Positions 27,408 to 35,444 of a stretch of DNA of 64,000 bases are shown piece after piece. The notes below the pieces were generated by a model. It was not told where the DNA came from. It ran no database searches and saw only the letters and a list, made by a program, of their open reading frames with translations. Location of the stretch: assembly GCA_964230215.1 (NCBI GenBank), contig CAXRGQ010000014.1, positions 62,001-126,000 of the forward strand. Direction: 5' to 3'. This stretch comes from JAUILH01 sp964230215 (lineage in GTDB: Bacteria > Bacteroidota > Bacteroidia > Flavobacteriales_D > JAUILH01). The first letter of the stretch is position 1, and each line of letters begins with the position of its first letter. The position numbers were made by a program, and so were the translations under genes.

Positions 27408-27950
27408 TCACAACAAATCCACATCCAACACACATGCATCCCCAACATACGCACGCGCACTCGAATATTTCCAATGATACGATTTTGTCACTAACCCTGC
27501 CTTAACCGGATTTTTATGGGTATAATTTAGGTAGCGATCAATAACATGATTACTCCACAGTTCAATCGGTTTATTATGGCGCTGCCATAACATATAACTT
27601 GGAGTGCCATTCTTAGTTGTTTCCCCTGTATCAAGTATTTTCATTAACCTGTCTCGTCTTGCAGTGTTGCTATCGCTTTTCAGTATTTGAACGTACTTTT
27701 TTGTGAATTGAGACTTCAATTGATTGACCAATACCCCCGGATTTCCATCTTGAGCTGAAATAATCATATGTACATGATTTGTCATAATACAAAATGCATG
27801 GACGTTTAAGCCTTTGTTTTGCTGTTTCACGACACAATTGATAAATCGTTGAATATATTTTTCTTTGATAAAGACATCTATCCATTGAACACATGTGAAT
27901 GTGACAAAATATACACCTTTCGGATTGTGGAATCGGTAATTTCTGCTCAT
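27408..27950 (-). CDS. REP-associated tyrosine transposase (RAYT, Y1_Tnp family)
   Basis: 180 residues, apparently intact. The HUH motif is MTNHVHMII, and the catalytic-Tyr helix is HVIDRYLNYTHKNPVKAGLV, as in IS200/IS605-like RAYTs. The N-terminus SRNYRFHNPKGVYFVTFTCV is typical of Bacteroidota RAYTs. Such enzymes nick single-stranded REP hairpins and spread REP sequences. The gene sits exactly between two BIME-like repeats whose palindromes are its likely substrate. It is opposite in strand to the neighbouring lipoprotein and the same strand as dnaN. No partner genes. Confidence 0.92.
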   Translation of the reverse strand: MSRNYRFHNPKGVYFVTFTCVQWIDVFIKEKYIQRFINCVVKQQNKGLNVHAFCIMTNHVHMIISAQDGNPGVLVNQLKSQFTKKYVQILKSDSNTARRDRLMKILDTGETTKNGTPSYMLWQRHNKPIELWSNHVIDRYLNYTHKNPVKAGLVTKSYHWKYSSARAYVGDACVLDVDLL

Positions 27951-27999
27951 TCGTCAAAAATGGGATGGGAAAACGTAAGGTATTTATGTTTTAAAAAAA

Positions 28000-28194
28000 A
28001 ATGTTGTGTGTTTCACGAGCCGCCTGTCGTTGGCTCGCGATAACGACTTACATTTTTAATTATTGGGAGTTTGTAGTTTGTCAACGCACATACAATTAAT
28101 TGACATTAACTGCGAATAGGGATTCACAATTCGACCCACAATTATACAGTTACCACGAGCCAACGACAGGCGGCTCGTGGTGAATGTTTATTAA
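28000..28194. repeat. Right 195-base REP-pair repeat (BIME-like)
   Basis: Second copy of the unit at 27191-27380. REP arms: CACGAGCC..GGCTCGCG at 28014-28039, and a perfect palindrome CCACGAGCC..GGCTCGTGG (9-base stem, 10-base loop) at 28153-28180, in inverted orientation. The spacer contains GGGAGTTTGTAGTTTGTCAA and ends with AATGTTTATTA, the same 3' boundary as in the left copy. Its palindromes are better preserved than the left ones. Sequence beyond 28195 is the duplicated lipoprotein end. Confidence 0.87.
28153..28180. repeat. Perfect REP palindrome
   Basis: CCACGAGCC (28153-28161) pairs perfectly with GGCTCGTGG (28172-28180) around the loop AACGACAGGC. It is the most intact of the four REPs in this cassette and the best candidate transposase substrate. 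Confidence 0.85.
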
Positions 28195-28195
28195 T

Positions 28196-28297
28196 AATAC
28201 CGTAATTGTAACGGCACAAACAATAGAAGCTCCAAAAACTGGAGCTTCATTAGTAATATCGTATGAGTTTGAGGTGGCTAAGGAGCCGGCAGCTTAG
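28196..28297 (+). pseudogene. Orphan 3' fragment of a lipoprotein gene (copy of the 26225-27106 end)
   Basis: From CAA at 28217 the frame reads QTIEAPKTGASLVISYEFEV then AKEPAA and TAG. That is 24 of 26 residues identical to the end of the lipoprotein encoded at 26225-27106 (AEEPAV). Eight codons differ, six of them silently. Upstream homology stops near the REP boundary at 28194. An ATG at 28184 in the REP tail could open a 37-codon frame, but there is no signal peptide. Its TAG overlaps the dnaN stop. Best read as the remnant of a paralog or of a segment duplication cut by the cassette. Confidence 0.75.
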
Positions 28298-29415
28298 TTG
28301 TTAAGCATAACTGGCATAACCAGCATCAATACATCCTCTGCTTTGTTCTCACTGTCTTCTGGAAGAAGAATTCCTGCTCTGTTAGGAGCACTCATCTCAA
28401 AAGCCACGTTTTCTGTGTATAAGTTGCTCAACATTTCAGACAAGAATTTAGAGTTGAATCCAATTTCCATATCCTCACCAGTATAATTGCAGGTAAGACG
28501 CTCGTTTGCTTCATTTGAGAAATCAAGATCTTCTGCTGAGATAGTTAATTCGCTTCCTGAAATCTTTAATCTCACCTGATGTGTCGTCTTGTTTGCGAAG
28601 ATAGATACTCGCTTAATAGACCCTAAGAACGCACTTCTATCAATCACCAATTTGTTTGGGTTTTTACTCGGAATTACTGCTTCATAATTAGGGTACTTAC
28701 CATCAATTAATAAGCACACTAATTTCTTATTTCCGAAAGTAAATGAAGCATTAGATTGGTTGAATTCTAATTTAACGTCCTCATCGTATGAGCCCAATAA
28801 GTTCTTAAGTAAGGTTACGGGTTTCTTTGGAAGTATAAAGTCAGCTGCAGCACTTGCTCCAACATCTGTTCTTCTGTAACGCACCAATTTGTGTGCATCT
28901 GTAGCAACGAATGTAACGTCATCTTTACTTAACTGACAAAATACACCACACATCACTGGGCGCATTTCATCGCTACTTGTAGCAAAAATGGTTTTGTTAA
29001 TGGCTTCAGCCAACACAGATCCTTTAATGTTTGTAGAGCTCGGGTCAGCTAATTCTGGTGACTTAGGGAATTCGTCTCCATTAAATCCACTCAGCTTATA
29101 TTTTCCGTAGTCAGATGAAATCTCTACACCAAAATTCGCATCATCAATGGTAAAAGTTAATGGCTGATCTGGTAGGGACTTTAAGGTGTCCAATAACAGT
29201 TTTGCTGGTATAGCTGCTTTACCTTTATCCTTCGCCTCAATTTCCAGACTAGTGGTCATTGTAGTTTCCAAATCAGAAACTGTAACCGTAAGCGACTTCT
29301 CGTTTATTTCGAACAAGAAGTTATCTAAGATTGGTAAAGTGTTGCTAGTACTAAGAACCCCCGAAATCCCTTGAAGTTCCTTTAATAATGCATTACTATT
29401 TACTATGAATTTCAT
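28294..29415 (-). CDS. dnaN: DNA polymerase III sliding clamp (beta subunit)
   Basis: 373 residues, three clamp domains. MKFIVNSNALLKELQGISGV is the family N-terminus. LPILDNFLFEI, the middle-domain FATSSDEMRPVMCGV and the C-terminal MPVMLNN (usually LVMPMRL/M) match. Homodimer ring that tethers the replicative polymerase to DNA. It is not beside dnaA or recF here. The stop overlaps the orphan lipoprotein fragment by three bases, so the cassette sits immediately downstream of this essential gene without touching it. Confidence 0.96.
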   Translation of the reverse strand: MKFIVNSNALLKELQGISGVLSTSNTLPILDNFLFEINEKSLTVTVSDLETTMTTSLEIEAKDKGKAAIPAKLLLDTLKSLPDQPLTFTIDDANFGVEISSDYGKYKLSGFNGDEFPKSPELADPSSTNIKGSVLAEAINKTIFATSSDEMRPVMCGVFCQLSKDDVTFVATDAHKLVRYRRTDVGASAAADFILPKKPVTLLKNLLGSYDEDVKLEFNQSNASFTFGNKKLVCLLIDGKYPNYEAVIPSKNPNKLVIDRSAFLGSIKRVSIFANKTTHQVRLKISGSELTISAEDLDFSNEANERLTCNYTGEDMEIGFNSKFLSEMLSNLYTENVAFEMSAPNRAGILLPEDSENKAEDVLMLVMPVMLNN

Positions 29416-29515
29416 TCCCTACAAATTTTGACAAGGAACAAATATAGGACTAGCAATACTGAGATGGTTATAATGTGCAAGACATTTGTTAACAACCATC
29501 AGCGTTTTTTTAACA

Positions 29516-30619
29516 TTATGAGGACGGGTGCTTAAAGCTAATTAAAGGTCTAAGAATATGACCGAAAACAAAGTGCTGAATTAACACAATTCTACCATCT
29601 TCTAGTTTGGCGAATAAACGTTCATTGTCGTATTCAATCGGGTTTCCTGCCATGTCAGTAGACCCCTTAGGTAGTTTCTTGTTGTAAACAGATATTTTCT
29701 TGGTGTTTCCGTCGACATCTTCCGTTTTTATTGTGAAAATTGGAGATGCTTGAGTTTTGATTGAATCTAGATACAATTTTGAATACAAATCGGCTTCTGG
29801 ATACATCTCAAATTGCAAATCCCTAAAGCTCTGCGCTACTCGGTAGATATTGTCCTTTATAGCGTCTGTCTGCAGCTCACCTGCCTTATTGTAAAGTGAA
29901 ACACTATCGCCATCTATTTCAATTTTATACGATTGATCTTCGGCTACATAGTTATTTACTTCAACCGATTTTAACCTGCGCACATCCATTTCCCAGATGC
30001 CCTTGTAACGCCATTCTTTTTCTTCTGTAAAGAAACGAGATGTTAAGTGTCCATGATGTGCTCTTGCCTCCATTATAAATGGCCATTTGCTTCTGCCACA
30101 GCCTGGTAATTCGATGAGCATATAGGTGCCGTAATGATCTTGCGTAGTCATTCCTACATACCATGTCTTTTCTAATTTACCATTCATGTAAATATCAACT
30201 TGGCTGTGAGAGGCTATTATACCTTTCATTATGTTTTCTTTAGCTTGATTGGGAACGAAATTTTGTAATTCAACATTATGAAAGGTCTTTAGAATCATAT
30301 TCGCAGCGTCATCTCGCGCCTTCATCTTATTGCCGGCTTTCCACGTGCCGTTTTCTGATGCGAATTCGTTATAAAACTCCCATCCTCCATTATCTGTTCT
30401 GTACACCACAGCTCTGCTGCCTCTGGTGTCCGTAATTATGATTTTATCAACCTTGGCGGTATCTTTAATTGCGAACTGTTTTCCAAGTTCTTCTTCCGAC
30501 ATGTCACAGAGCTGTGCACCCTCTTCATTCTTGTCAGAATTCATTAAATCATATGCAAAATACCCAGCTACGCCCAGTCCAATAAGTAGTAGTAAAAGGA
30601 AAATATTGTTTCTGCTCAT
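29516..30619 (-). CDS. Membrane-anchored protein encoded with gldFG (DUF4340-like)
   Basis: 367 residues with an N-terminal transmembrane anchor (IFLLLLLIGLGVAGYFAYDL). The remainder is a beta-rich extracytoplasmic region: KVDKIIITDTRGSRAVVYR, GWEFYNEF, and an ADLYSKLYLD helix. This layout fits DUF4340-type proteins that accompany GldG-like ABC components; the assignment is by pattern only. It starts two bases after gldG in the same direction, so likely cotranscribed with gldF-gldG, and may be an accessory of that transporter (inference). Confidence 0.7.
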   Translation of the reverse strand: MSRNNIFLLLLLIGLGVAGYFAYDLMNSDKNEEGAQLCDMSEEELGKQFAIKDTAKVDKIIITDTRGSRAVVYRTDNGGWEFYNEFASENGTWKAGNKMKARDDAANMILKTFHNVELQNFVPNQAKENIMKGIIASHSQVDIYMNGKLEKTWYVGMTTQDHYGTYMLIELPGCGRSKWPFIMEARAHHGHLTSRFFTEEKEWRYKGIWEMDVRRLKSVEVNNYVAEDQSYKIEIDGDSVSLYNKAGELQTDAIKDNIYRVAQSFRDLQFEMYPEADLYSKLYLDSIKTQASPIFTIKTEDVDGNTKKISVYNKKLPKGSTDMAGNPIEYDNERLFAKLEDGRIVLIQHFVFGHILRPLISFKHPSS

Positions 30620-30621
30620 GG

Positions 30622-32451
30622 TTAGTTGGAATATCGTTGTCTTCTAATAAAATATTGCGCTACGCCTACCACAATGATAATCAACAGTGGTAAACCTATA
30701 TTGATAAATCGCCATTTTGATTTCTGTTCGGCTATTTTATTCATGTCCAAGCGCTGTGGAACATATTTTTGTCTTATATCAAGTAAAGTCGTTTCGCCTA
30801 GTAAATATTCAACCGAGTTCAATAAAAAGTCCTCATTTCCGAAATCCTTAATGTTTGGGTCGAAATAGCGGCTATTCTTTAAATCTACAATGTATTCTTT
30901 ACCATCAATGGCTTTTACAATGTCGTTTCTGAATATATCTCCATCAGAAATGACAATCATCTTGTTCTGTCCACTAACTTCCTTCACTTTGACATTGTCC
31001 AGACCTTTGGGTTGTAGTCTGTTTTTGTATAATGAATTGAATTCCCCCTCTAACAATACTGCCATGGGTAAATACTGTTGATTTACAGGTTTAGGTTGTG
31101 TGACTAAGTTATAGAATATGTCCACAGGCGGCCGTCTGTAGCTGGCCGAATCTGAGGTCTCGAGCAAGACCGTCTTTTTTACATTGTCTTTTTTGTCCAT
31201 TAATGGAGTGATGTAGCTGGCATATTCCATTTTTATTGGACGCAATCTGTCTGTAATCCTATGCTGTTCCTTATTTGGGTTGTTGTGCTCCCAATCTCTT
31301 ACGAGTGGAAAAAACTCCCATCGATACAATCTGTCTTCAACTTGTTTTTCTTTACCTGGTGCCGACTCGGTTGGAATTAATAATGGTCCCTGATAGCCTT
31401 GTCGAGAGTCAAGGACAACAGATGGTTCAATCCTTACACCGTAAACATATAGTTGTTCTAATAGGTTTAAGTTGTTTTCGTATGGCAGACCATAGGTAGC
31501 TCCGTATGCTTCTAAGGTATCAAGGTTAACGTCTACCATGTCAAGTGCCCATATAACCTTGCCCCCCTTCATGATATATTGATCAATTACGAACTTTTCA
31601 ATTTCCGTAATCTGTTCCTTAGGCTGGCAAATCATAAGGAGATCTACTAGGTCAAGAGAGTGGAATATTTGATCTTTGGCACTAGTGGAAGAATCTTCAA
31701 CCACACGAAGGATATCAACATCTCCTACTGAGTAATACTCTTTTAGTGATTCCCTTGCTGAATGCGTTTGTTCTTTGTTAAGCTCACCATGTCCCTCTAA
31801 AAAAGCAATGTAAGGCTTATCACGGGTAACAATCTTTTTAATGGCAGAGGTCAATTCGAATTCTAAGTCTATGATAGCGCGATCCAGAATTTCTAGGATG
31901 ATTTCGCGTGGAATCTGTTGCTGCATCTTATTCGCTTGCTGCAATAATTCTATATCACTTTTAGGAATAAGTGGAACCCCAACATCTGATTGACCGGGAT
32001 AACTTAAGACAATGGCTGGCACAGTAGCTGCAGATAGACCACTCTGTTCGTTGGCTTCAGAAACAATCACTTCATCCAAACCAAGTTTTCTTAAATCGGC
32101 AAGTTCGGCATCCAGCGTACTTTTGTCTTCGTAGATGTTAATTTCATTAATTACAAAACGATCTCCACCATAAACTTTGTACTCTTCCAACTTAAGCATA
32201 ACCTCTTTTCTGAAGTTAGTCCAATCAGTTGGTAGTTTACCCGCAAAATGTAGTTTTACCTGAAGCTTGTCTTTAAATTGTTCGTCATCCTCCAGAAGAG
32301 CAATGGTGGCTTCTTTAAGGGTGTAGCGCTTGTCGTCAGTTATATCAATTCTAGTAAAGTAGAACGATAGGATGAAGTTGAGTAGGAATATCAAGATAAT
32401 ACTTCCTATCACCATTACAATCGACCGTATTTTAGTGCTCCACTTTACCAT
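30622..32451 (-). CDS. gldG: Gliding-motility ABC transporter auxiliary protein GldG
   Basis: 609 residues. An N-terminal membrane helix (IVMVIGSIILIFLLNFILSFYF) is followed by RIDITDDKRYTLKEAT, the GldG opening. A long extracytoplasmic region has IAFLEGHGEL and DLLMICQPKEQITEIEKFVIDQYIMKGGK (ABC-type uncharacterised transport domain). A second membrane helix (FINIGLPLLIIIVVGVAQYF) lies at the C-terminus. GldG works with permease GldF and ATPase GldA in Flavobacterium gliding. It overlaps gldF by 7 bases. gldA is not in the window. Confidence 0.92.
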   Translation of the reverse strand: MVKWSTKIRSIVMVIGSIILIFLLNFILSFYFTRIDITDDKRYTLKEATIALLEDDEQFKDKLQVKLHFAGKLPTDWTNFRKEVMLKLEEYKVYGGDRFVINEINIYEDKSTLDAELADLRKLGLDEVIVSEANEQSGLSAATVPAIVLSYPGQSDVGVPLIPKSDIELLQQANKMQQQIPREIILEILDRAIIDLEFELTSAIKKIVTRDKPYIAFLEGHGELNKEQTHSARESLKEYYSVGDVDILRVVEDSSTSAKDQIFHSLDLVDLLMICQPKEQITEIEKFVIDQYIMKGGKVIWALDMVDVNLDTLEAYGATYGLPYENNLNLLEQLYVYGVRIEPSVVLDSRQGYQGPLLIPTESAPGKEKQVEDRLYRWEFFPLVRDWEHNNPNKEQHRITDRLRPIKMEYASYITPLMDKKDNVKKTVLLETSDSASYRRPPVDIFYNLVTQPKPVNQQYLPMAVLLEGEFNSLYKNRLQPKGLDNVKVKEVSGQNKMIVISDGDIFRNDIVKAIDGKEYIVDLKNSRYFDPNIKDFGNEDFLLNSVEYLLGETTLLDIRQKYVPQRLDMNKIAEQKSKWRFINIGLPLLIIIVVGVAQYFIRRQRYSN

Positions 32452-33173
32452 TTTCTACTAGCTAATACAAGTTTTGTGAGTATGATAAAAACCAGGGTAA
32501 GGCTAATAAAATAAGCTATATCCCTTGTGTCGATGAGTCCTTTACCAATTGATTTATAATGGGCTGAAATTCCTAAGTTTAGAATAGATGAATCACTCGA
32601 TCCAAGCATTAAACTAATGCCATCAAAACCTAAGAATACAAACAATGAAATACTTAATGCGATAACAAAGGCAACTACTTGGTTAGACGATAAGGCAGAC
32701 GCAAATACGCCAATTGCTACGTAGGATGAACCAATAAAAAACAAGCCAATATATGAGCCCCACATACGTCCCGTATCAACAACTGATTGATCCGTTTTTA
32801 GTTCGTTTATGCACCAGTAATAGGTGAGAGTAGGCAGAATTGAAAGGATGACTAATGTCAATCCAGCAAAGAATTTGGCAGCAATAATGCTATAATCTTG
32901 AACAGGTTTAGTCATGAGCAATTCAATGGTGCCCAAACGTTTTTCCTCTGCAAAAGAGCGCATAGTTATCGCAGGTATAAGCATGAGGAAGATGTAGGGA
33001 GCGAACTCAAATAAGCTATATAAAGACGCCGTTCCTAAATCAAAAATATTGAATGGAGAGCCTGGATATACCCACAAATAGACGCCTGTCACCAAAAGGA
33101 ACATGCCGATTACAATGTATCCAATTAGGGAGCTTAAGAAGGATCGTATTTCTTTAACGTATAAGGCCCACAT
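32445..33173 (-). CDS. gldF: Gliding-motility ABC transporter permease GldF
   Basis: 242 residues from the ATG at 33173; an in-frame TTG at 33182 adds only MHI. Six hydrophobic segments of an ABC-2-type permease. MWALYVKEIRSFLSSLIGYI and SFAEEKRLGTIELLMTKPV, with the coupling-helix region, are hallmarks of GldF and NosY-like permeases. Acts in the inner membrane with GldG and, presumably, a distant GldA ATPase. First gene of the gldF-gldG-DUF4340-like run. Presence suggests the host glides, though gldFG also occur in non-gliders. Confidence 0.92.
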   Translation of the reverse strand: MWALYVKEIRSFLSSLIGYIVIGMFLLVTGVYLWVYPGSPFNIFDLGTASLYSLFEFAPYIFLMLIPAITMRSFAEEKRLGTIELLMTKPVQDYSIIAAKFFAGLTLVILSILPTLTYYWCINELKTDQSVVDTGRMWGSYIGLFFIGSSYVAIGVFASALSSNQVVAFVIALSISLFVFLGFDGISLMLGSSDSSILNLGISAHYKSIGKGLIDTRDIAYFISLTLVFIILTKLVLASRKW

Positions 33174-33344
33174 AATGTGCAAAAATATCTAATCTTAGAA
33201 GGAAACAGTAGTTCCTTCGTCAATCTTTTTAACTAAGCGATTTTAGTAACTGCATTAGTAATAACAACATTTTAGTCGGAATTATTAAGCAGCAATGTGT
33301 AAGTGGTAACGAATGTTTATTCGGACGTTACAAATAACGAGTGA

Positions 33345-34001
33345 TTAAACCTTCTTCAAGTTCATTAGAATCGAGAATGCGCGATCTACATCATCATCTT
33401 TCAGAACAACTGTAAATTCATTCGTTGTAGAAATAACTTCTATAATGTTGATGCCATCCCAAGCCAATTTCTTGAATATATAATAATAAAGGCCAGATAT
33501 CTCGGTATTATCCGCTGGTAGCTTTATTGTGATTGAAGATAAGTTCGACTTACTCGCAATCATCTTTTCACCCGCGAAGAAATCTGACATTAAGGGTTCA
33601 ACCGGACTGCTGACAATAATTGTTGTTTCGTAAACACCTTGTGAGAAGGTACAGAAGTATTCTTCCTCCTTGCTAATGTGCTCTAATAGTCTTTTTTGCG
33701 ACTTACCAAGGGTTTTAGAACTAGCGTAGGTAAAGTCACTAAGGTTAGAACGAACGATAATATCTCCAAGATTGCGAATAAAATCTTTAATCCCAATGTT
33801 TACCTTGTAGTAATAATTAGGTTCCATTCGGTTGATAGCCATCACGATAGCACCAACTTTCACGGCTTTACCTAATTTTTCCTCTATTTCAGGTTGCAAC
33901 TTACGTGCTAAAGAGGATACATTAATTAATCCGTCAGAAATCGCTTCTTCTAGAAAGGGCGACCTCATAAGGATGTCTGAGAGTGCTTTTGATACTGTCA
34001 T
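33345..34001 (-). CDS. ACT-like protein divergent from lysC, possible regulator
   Basis: 218 residues with no signal peptide. The first ~55 residues (SDGLINVSSLARKLQPEIEEKLGKAV) are helical and could be a helix-turn-helix. The C-terminal ~90 residues (ITIKLPADNTEISGLYYYIFKKLAWDGINIIEVISTTNEFTVVL) have the beta-alpha-beta pattern and 'N-I-E' spacing of an ACT domain, as in aspartokinase tails, but there is no kinase domain. It is divergently transcribed from lysC-lysA across 111 bases. An amino-acid-sensing regulator is an inference; it could instead be an allosteric partner of LysC. Confidence 0.65.
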   Translation of the reverse strand: MTVSKALSDILMRSPFLEEAISDGLINVSSLARKLQPEIEEKLGKAVKVGAIVMAINRMEPNYYYKVNIGIKDFIRNLGDIIVRSNLSDFTYASSKTLGKSQKRLLEHISKEEEYFCTFSQGVYETTIIVSSPVEPLMSDFFAGEKMIASKSNLSSITIKLPADNTEISGLYYYIFKKLAWDGINIIEVISTTNEFTVVLKDDDVDRAFSILMNLKKV

Positions 34002-34002
34002 T

Positions 34003-34016
34003 GTTAAAAATTTAAC
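34003..34016. promoter_or_regulatory. Interrupted palindrome in the lysC divergent region
   Basis: GTTAAA-AA-TTTAAC is a symmetric 14-base element immediately upstream of the ACT-like gene start (ATG at 34001). GTTAAAAA recurs at 34022 and 34092, and GTTAAC occurs at 34067, all within the 111-base divergent region. Could be operator half-sites for a lysine-pathway regulator. AT-rich chance is a real alternative. Confidence 0.3.
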
Positions 34017-34112
34017 TCGGTGTTAAAAAATAGTACAAGTGTTTACAAACCAACATTTCTTGTAAAGTTAACACTACATTCGCACCACAAAGTTAAAAAT
34101 TAAAATAAATCT

Positions 34113-35444
34113 ATGCTAGTGTTAAAATTTGGTGGTACTTCAGTAGGTACACCTGAGCGATTAGAAGAGGTTATAACAATAGCTTCTCAGCACGATGAGG
34201 TAATTGTGGTGGTATCTGCAATTTCGGGAATGACGGACGAACTCCTTGATATAGCTAAGACTATTAAGATGGGTGAATTACTTGCGGCAAAGAAAAAATC
34301 GAAACGCCTTAGTGATAGATTTAATAAATTCTCGAGTAGACTATTGGAAGATTCAACGTCAATTGAGGCTGCTCGAATCTGGGGAGATGGTTTATTCGCA
34401 ATTATTAATGAAGCGATTGAAGACAGATCATTTGTTAATATAGAAGCAACTATTGTGTCTTTGGGAGAGCAGCTTTCTAGTTATCTATTTCATTTACGAT
34501 CTATCGAGAGAGGCTTAGCATTTACCTATTTAGATGCACTATCTTTTATGAGTCTGGACAAGAATAACGAGCCAAATATGGAAGGTATTCGTTCTGATCT
34601 GTCAGCATTGATTGAAAATGAAACTTCTCAAAGGTTTATCACTCAAGGATTCATTTGTAGAGATATGAATGGTGCTGTGTCAAACTTAAAAAGAGGAGGC
34701 AGTGATTATTCGGCTGCTCTAATTGGCGCAGCAATAAATGCCGATCAGGTTGAGATTTGGACAGACATATCTGGAATGCATAACAATGATCCAAGAGTAG
34801 TGGACGAAACACACGCTATTGCACACTTGTCCTATGATGAGGCTGCAGAGTTAGCCTATTTCGGCGCAAAAATATTACATCCAATGTGTGTGTTTCCTGC
34901 ACAAACAGCTGGTATTCCCTTGCTAATTAAAAATACTATGGCACCGAATGATGCGGGTACCTATATTTCAGACAGAACTTCTGGTACCGGTGTTAAGGCA
35001 ATTGCTGCCAAGGACAATATAACAGCCATAAAAGTGAAATCTTCACGGATGCTTATGGCCTACGGTTTTTTAAGAAATGTATTTGAGGTATTCGAGCGTC
35101 ACAGAACACCAATTGACATGATTACCACATCAGAAGTAGCGGTGTCATTGACTATTGATGATGATAGTAAACTAGCAGCCATTGTGAGCGATTTGAGCCA
35201 TTTCGGTGAAATTGAGGTAGATCAAGATCAAAGCATAGTTTGTTTGGTGGGTGATTTAATCGCTGAGGCGAATGGATATGCGTCTCAGATATTTAATGCC
35301 ACAAGTGATATTCCGCTTAGAATGGTATCCTATGGTGGAAGTAAAAACAACGTGTCTTTGTTGATTGATTCGCAACACAAAGCTCAGTTACTTAACGCGC
35401 TTAATACACATTTATTCACCTCACAAACGGTAAGCAATGTTTAG
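34113..35444 (+). CDS. lysC: Aspartate kinase (lysine/threonine/methionine pathway entry)
   Basis: 443 residues. Phosphorylates aspartate with ATP at the first step of the aspartate family pathway. The N-terminal MLVLKFGGTSVG is the amino-acid-kinase loop, and the substrate region is SLKRGGSDYSAALIGAAI-like (LKRGGSDYSAAL). FLRNVFEVFERHRTPIDMITTSEVAVSLT begins the ACT tail used for feedback inhibition. Monofunctional, no homoserine dehydrogenase fused. It overlaps lysA by 8 bases, so the pair is tuned for DAP/lysine. Confidence 0.94.
   Translation: MLVLKFGGTSVGTPERLEEVITIASQHDEVIVVVSAISGMTDELLDIAKTIKMGELLAAKKKSKRLSDRFNKFSSRLLEDSTSIEAARIWGDGLFAIINEAIEDRSFVNIEATIVSLGEQLSSYLFHLRSIERGLAFTYLDALSFMSLDKNNEPNMEGIRSDLSALIENETSQRFITQGFICRDMNGAVSNLKRGGSDYSAALIGAAINADQVEIWTDISGMHNNDPRVVDETHAIAHLSYDEAAELAYFGAKILHPMCVFPAQTAGIPLLIKNTMAPNDAGTYISDRTSGTGVKAIAAKDNITAIKVKSSRMLMAYGFLRNVFEVFERHRTPIDMITTSEVAVSLTIDDDSKLAAIVSDLSHFGEIEVDQDQSIVCLVGDLIAEANGYASQIFNATSDIPLRMVSYGGSKNNVSLLIDSQHKAQLLNALNTHLFTSQTVSNV

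Larger units (their letters stand above)
27951..28293. other. Gene-free 343 bases: right REP repeat plus orphan gene end
   Basis: Between the transposase start and dnaN's end. A run TTTTAAAAAAAAATG near 27990 precedes the right repeat (28000-28194), then the orphan lipoprotein 3' fragment. The only reading frame of note is the 37-codon one opening at 28184 inside the REP tail. No promoter for the transposase could be fixed. Confidence 0.75.

Noticed and set aside
27670..27957. 95-codon frame inside the transposase gene
   Set aside because: Another frame of the RAYT gene, with no family match.
27191..28194. The REP repeats as a CRISPR array or IS terminal repeats
   Set aside because: Only two full units with diverged spacers, palindromic REP cores and a Y1 transposase between them; no cas genes and no DDE transposase or simple terminal inverted repeats.
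28184..28297. 37-codon frame as a functional small gene
   Set aside because: Its start lies in the REP tail, there is no signal peptide, and the body is a clipped copy of a lipoprotein end; treated as a remnant.
34075..34082. TACATTCG, which also occurs at 54558-54565, as a -7 promoter element
   Set aside because: It matches the Bacteroidota TAnnTTTG consensus in only 7 of 8 positions, the TTG before it is 12 bases away in both cases (too short), and the second copy is only 5 bases from a start codon. Treated as coincidence.
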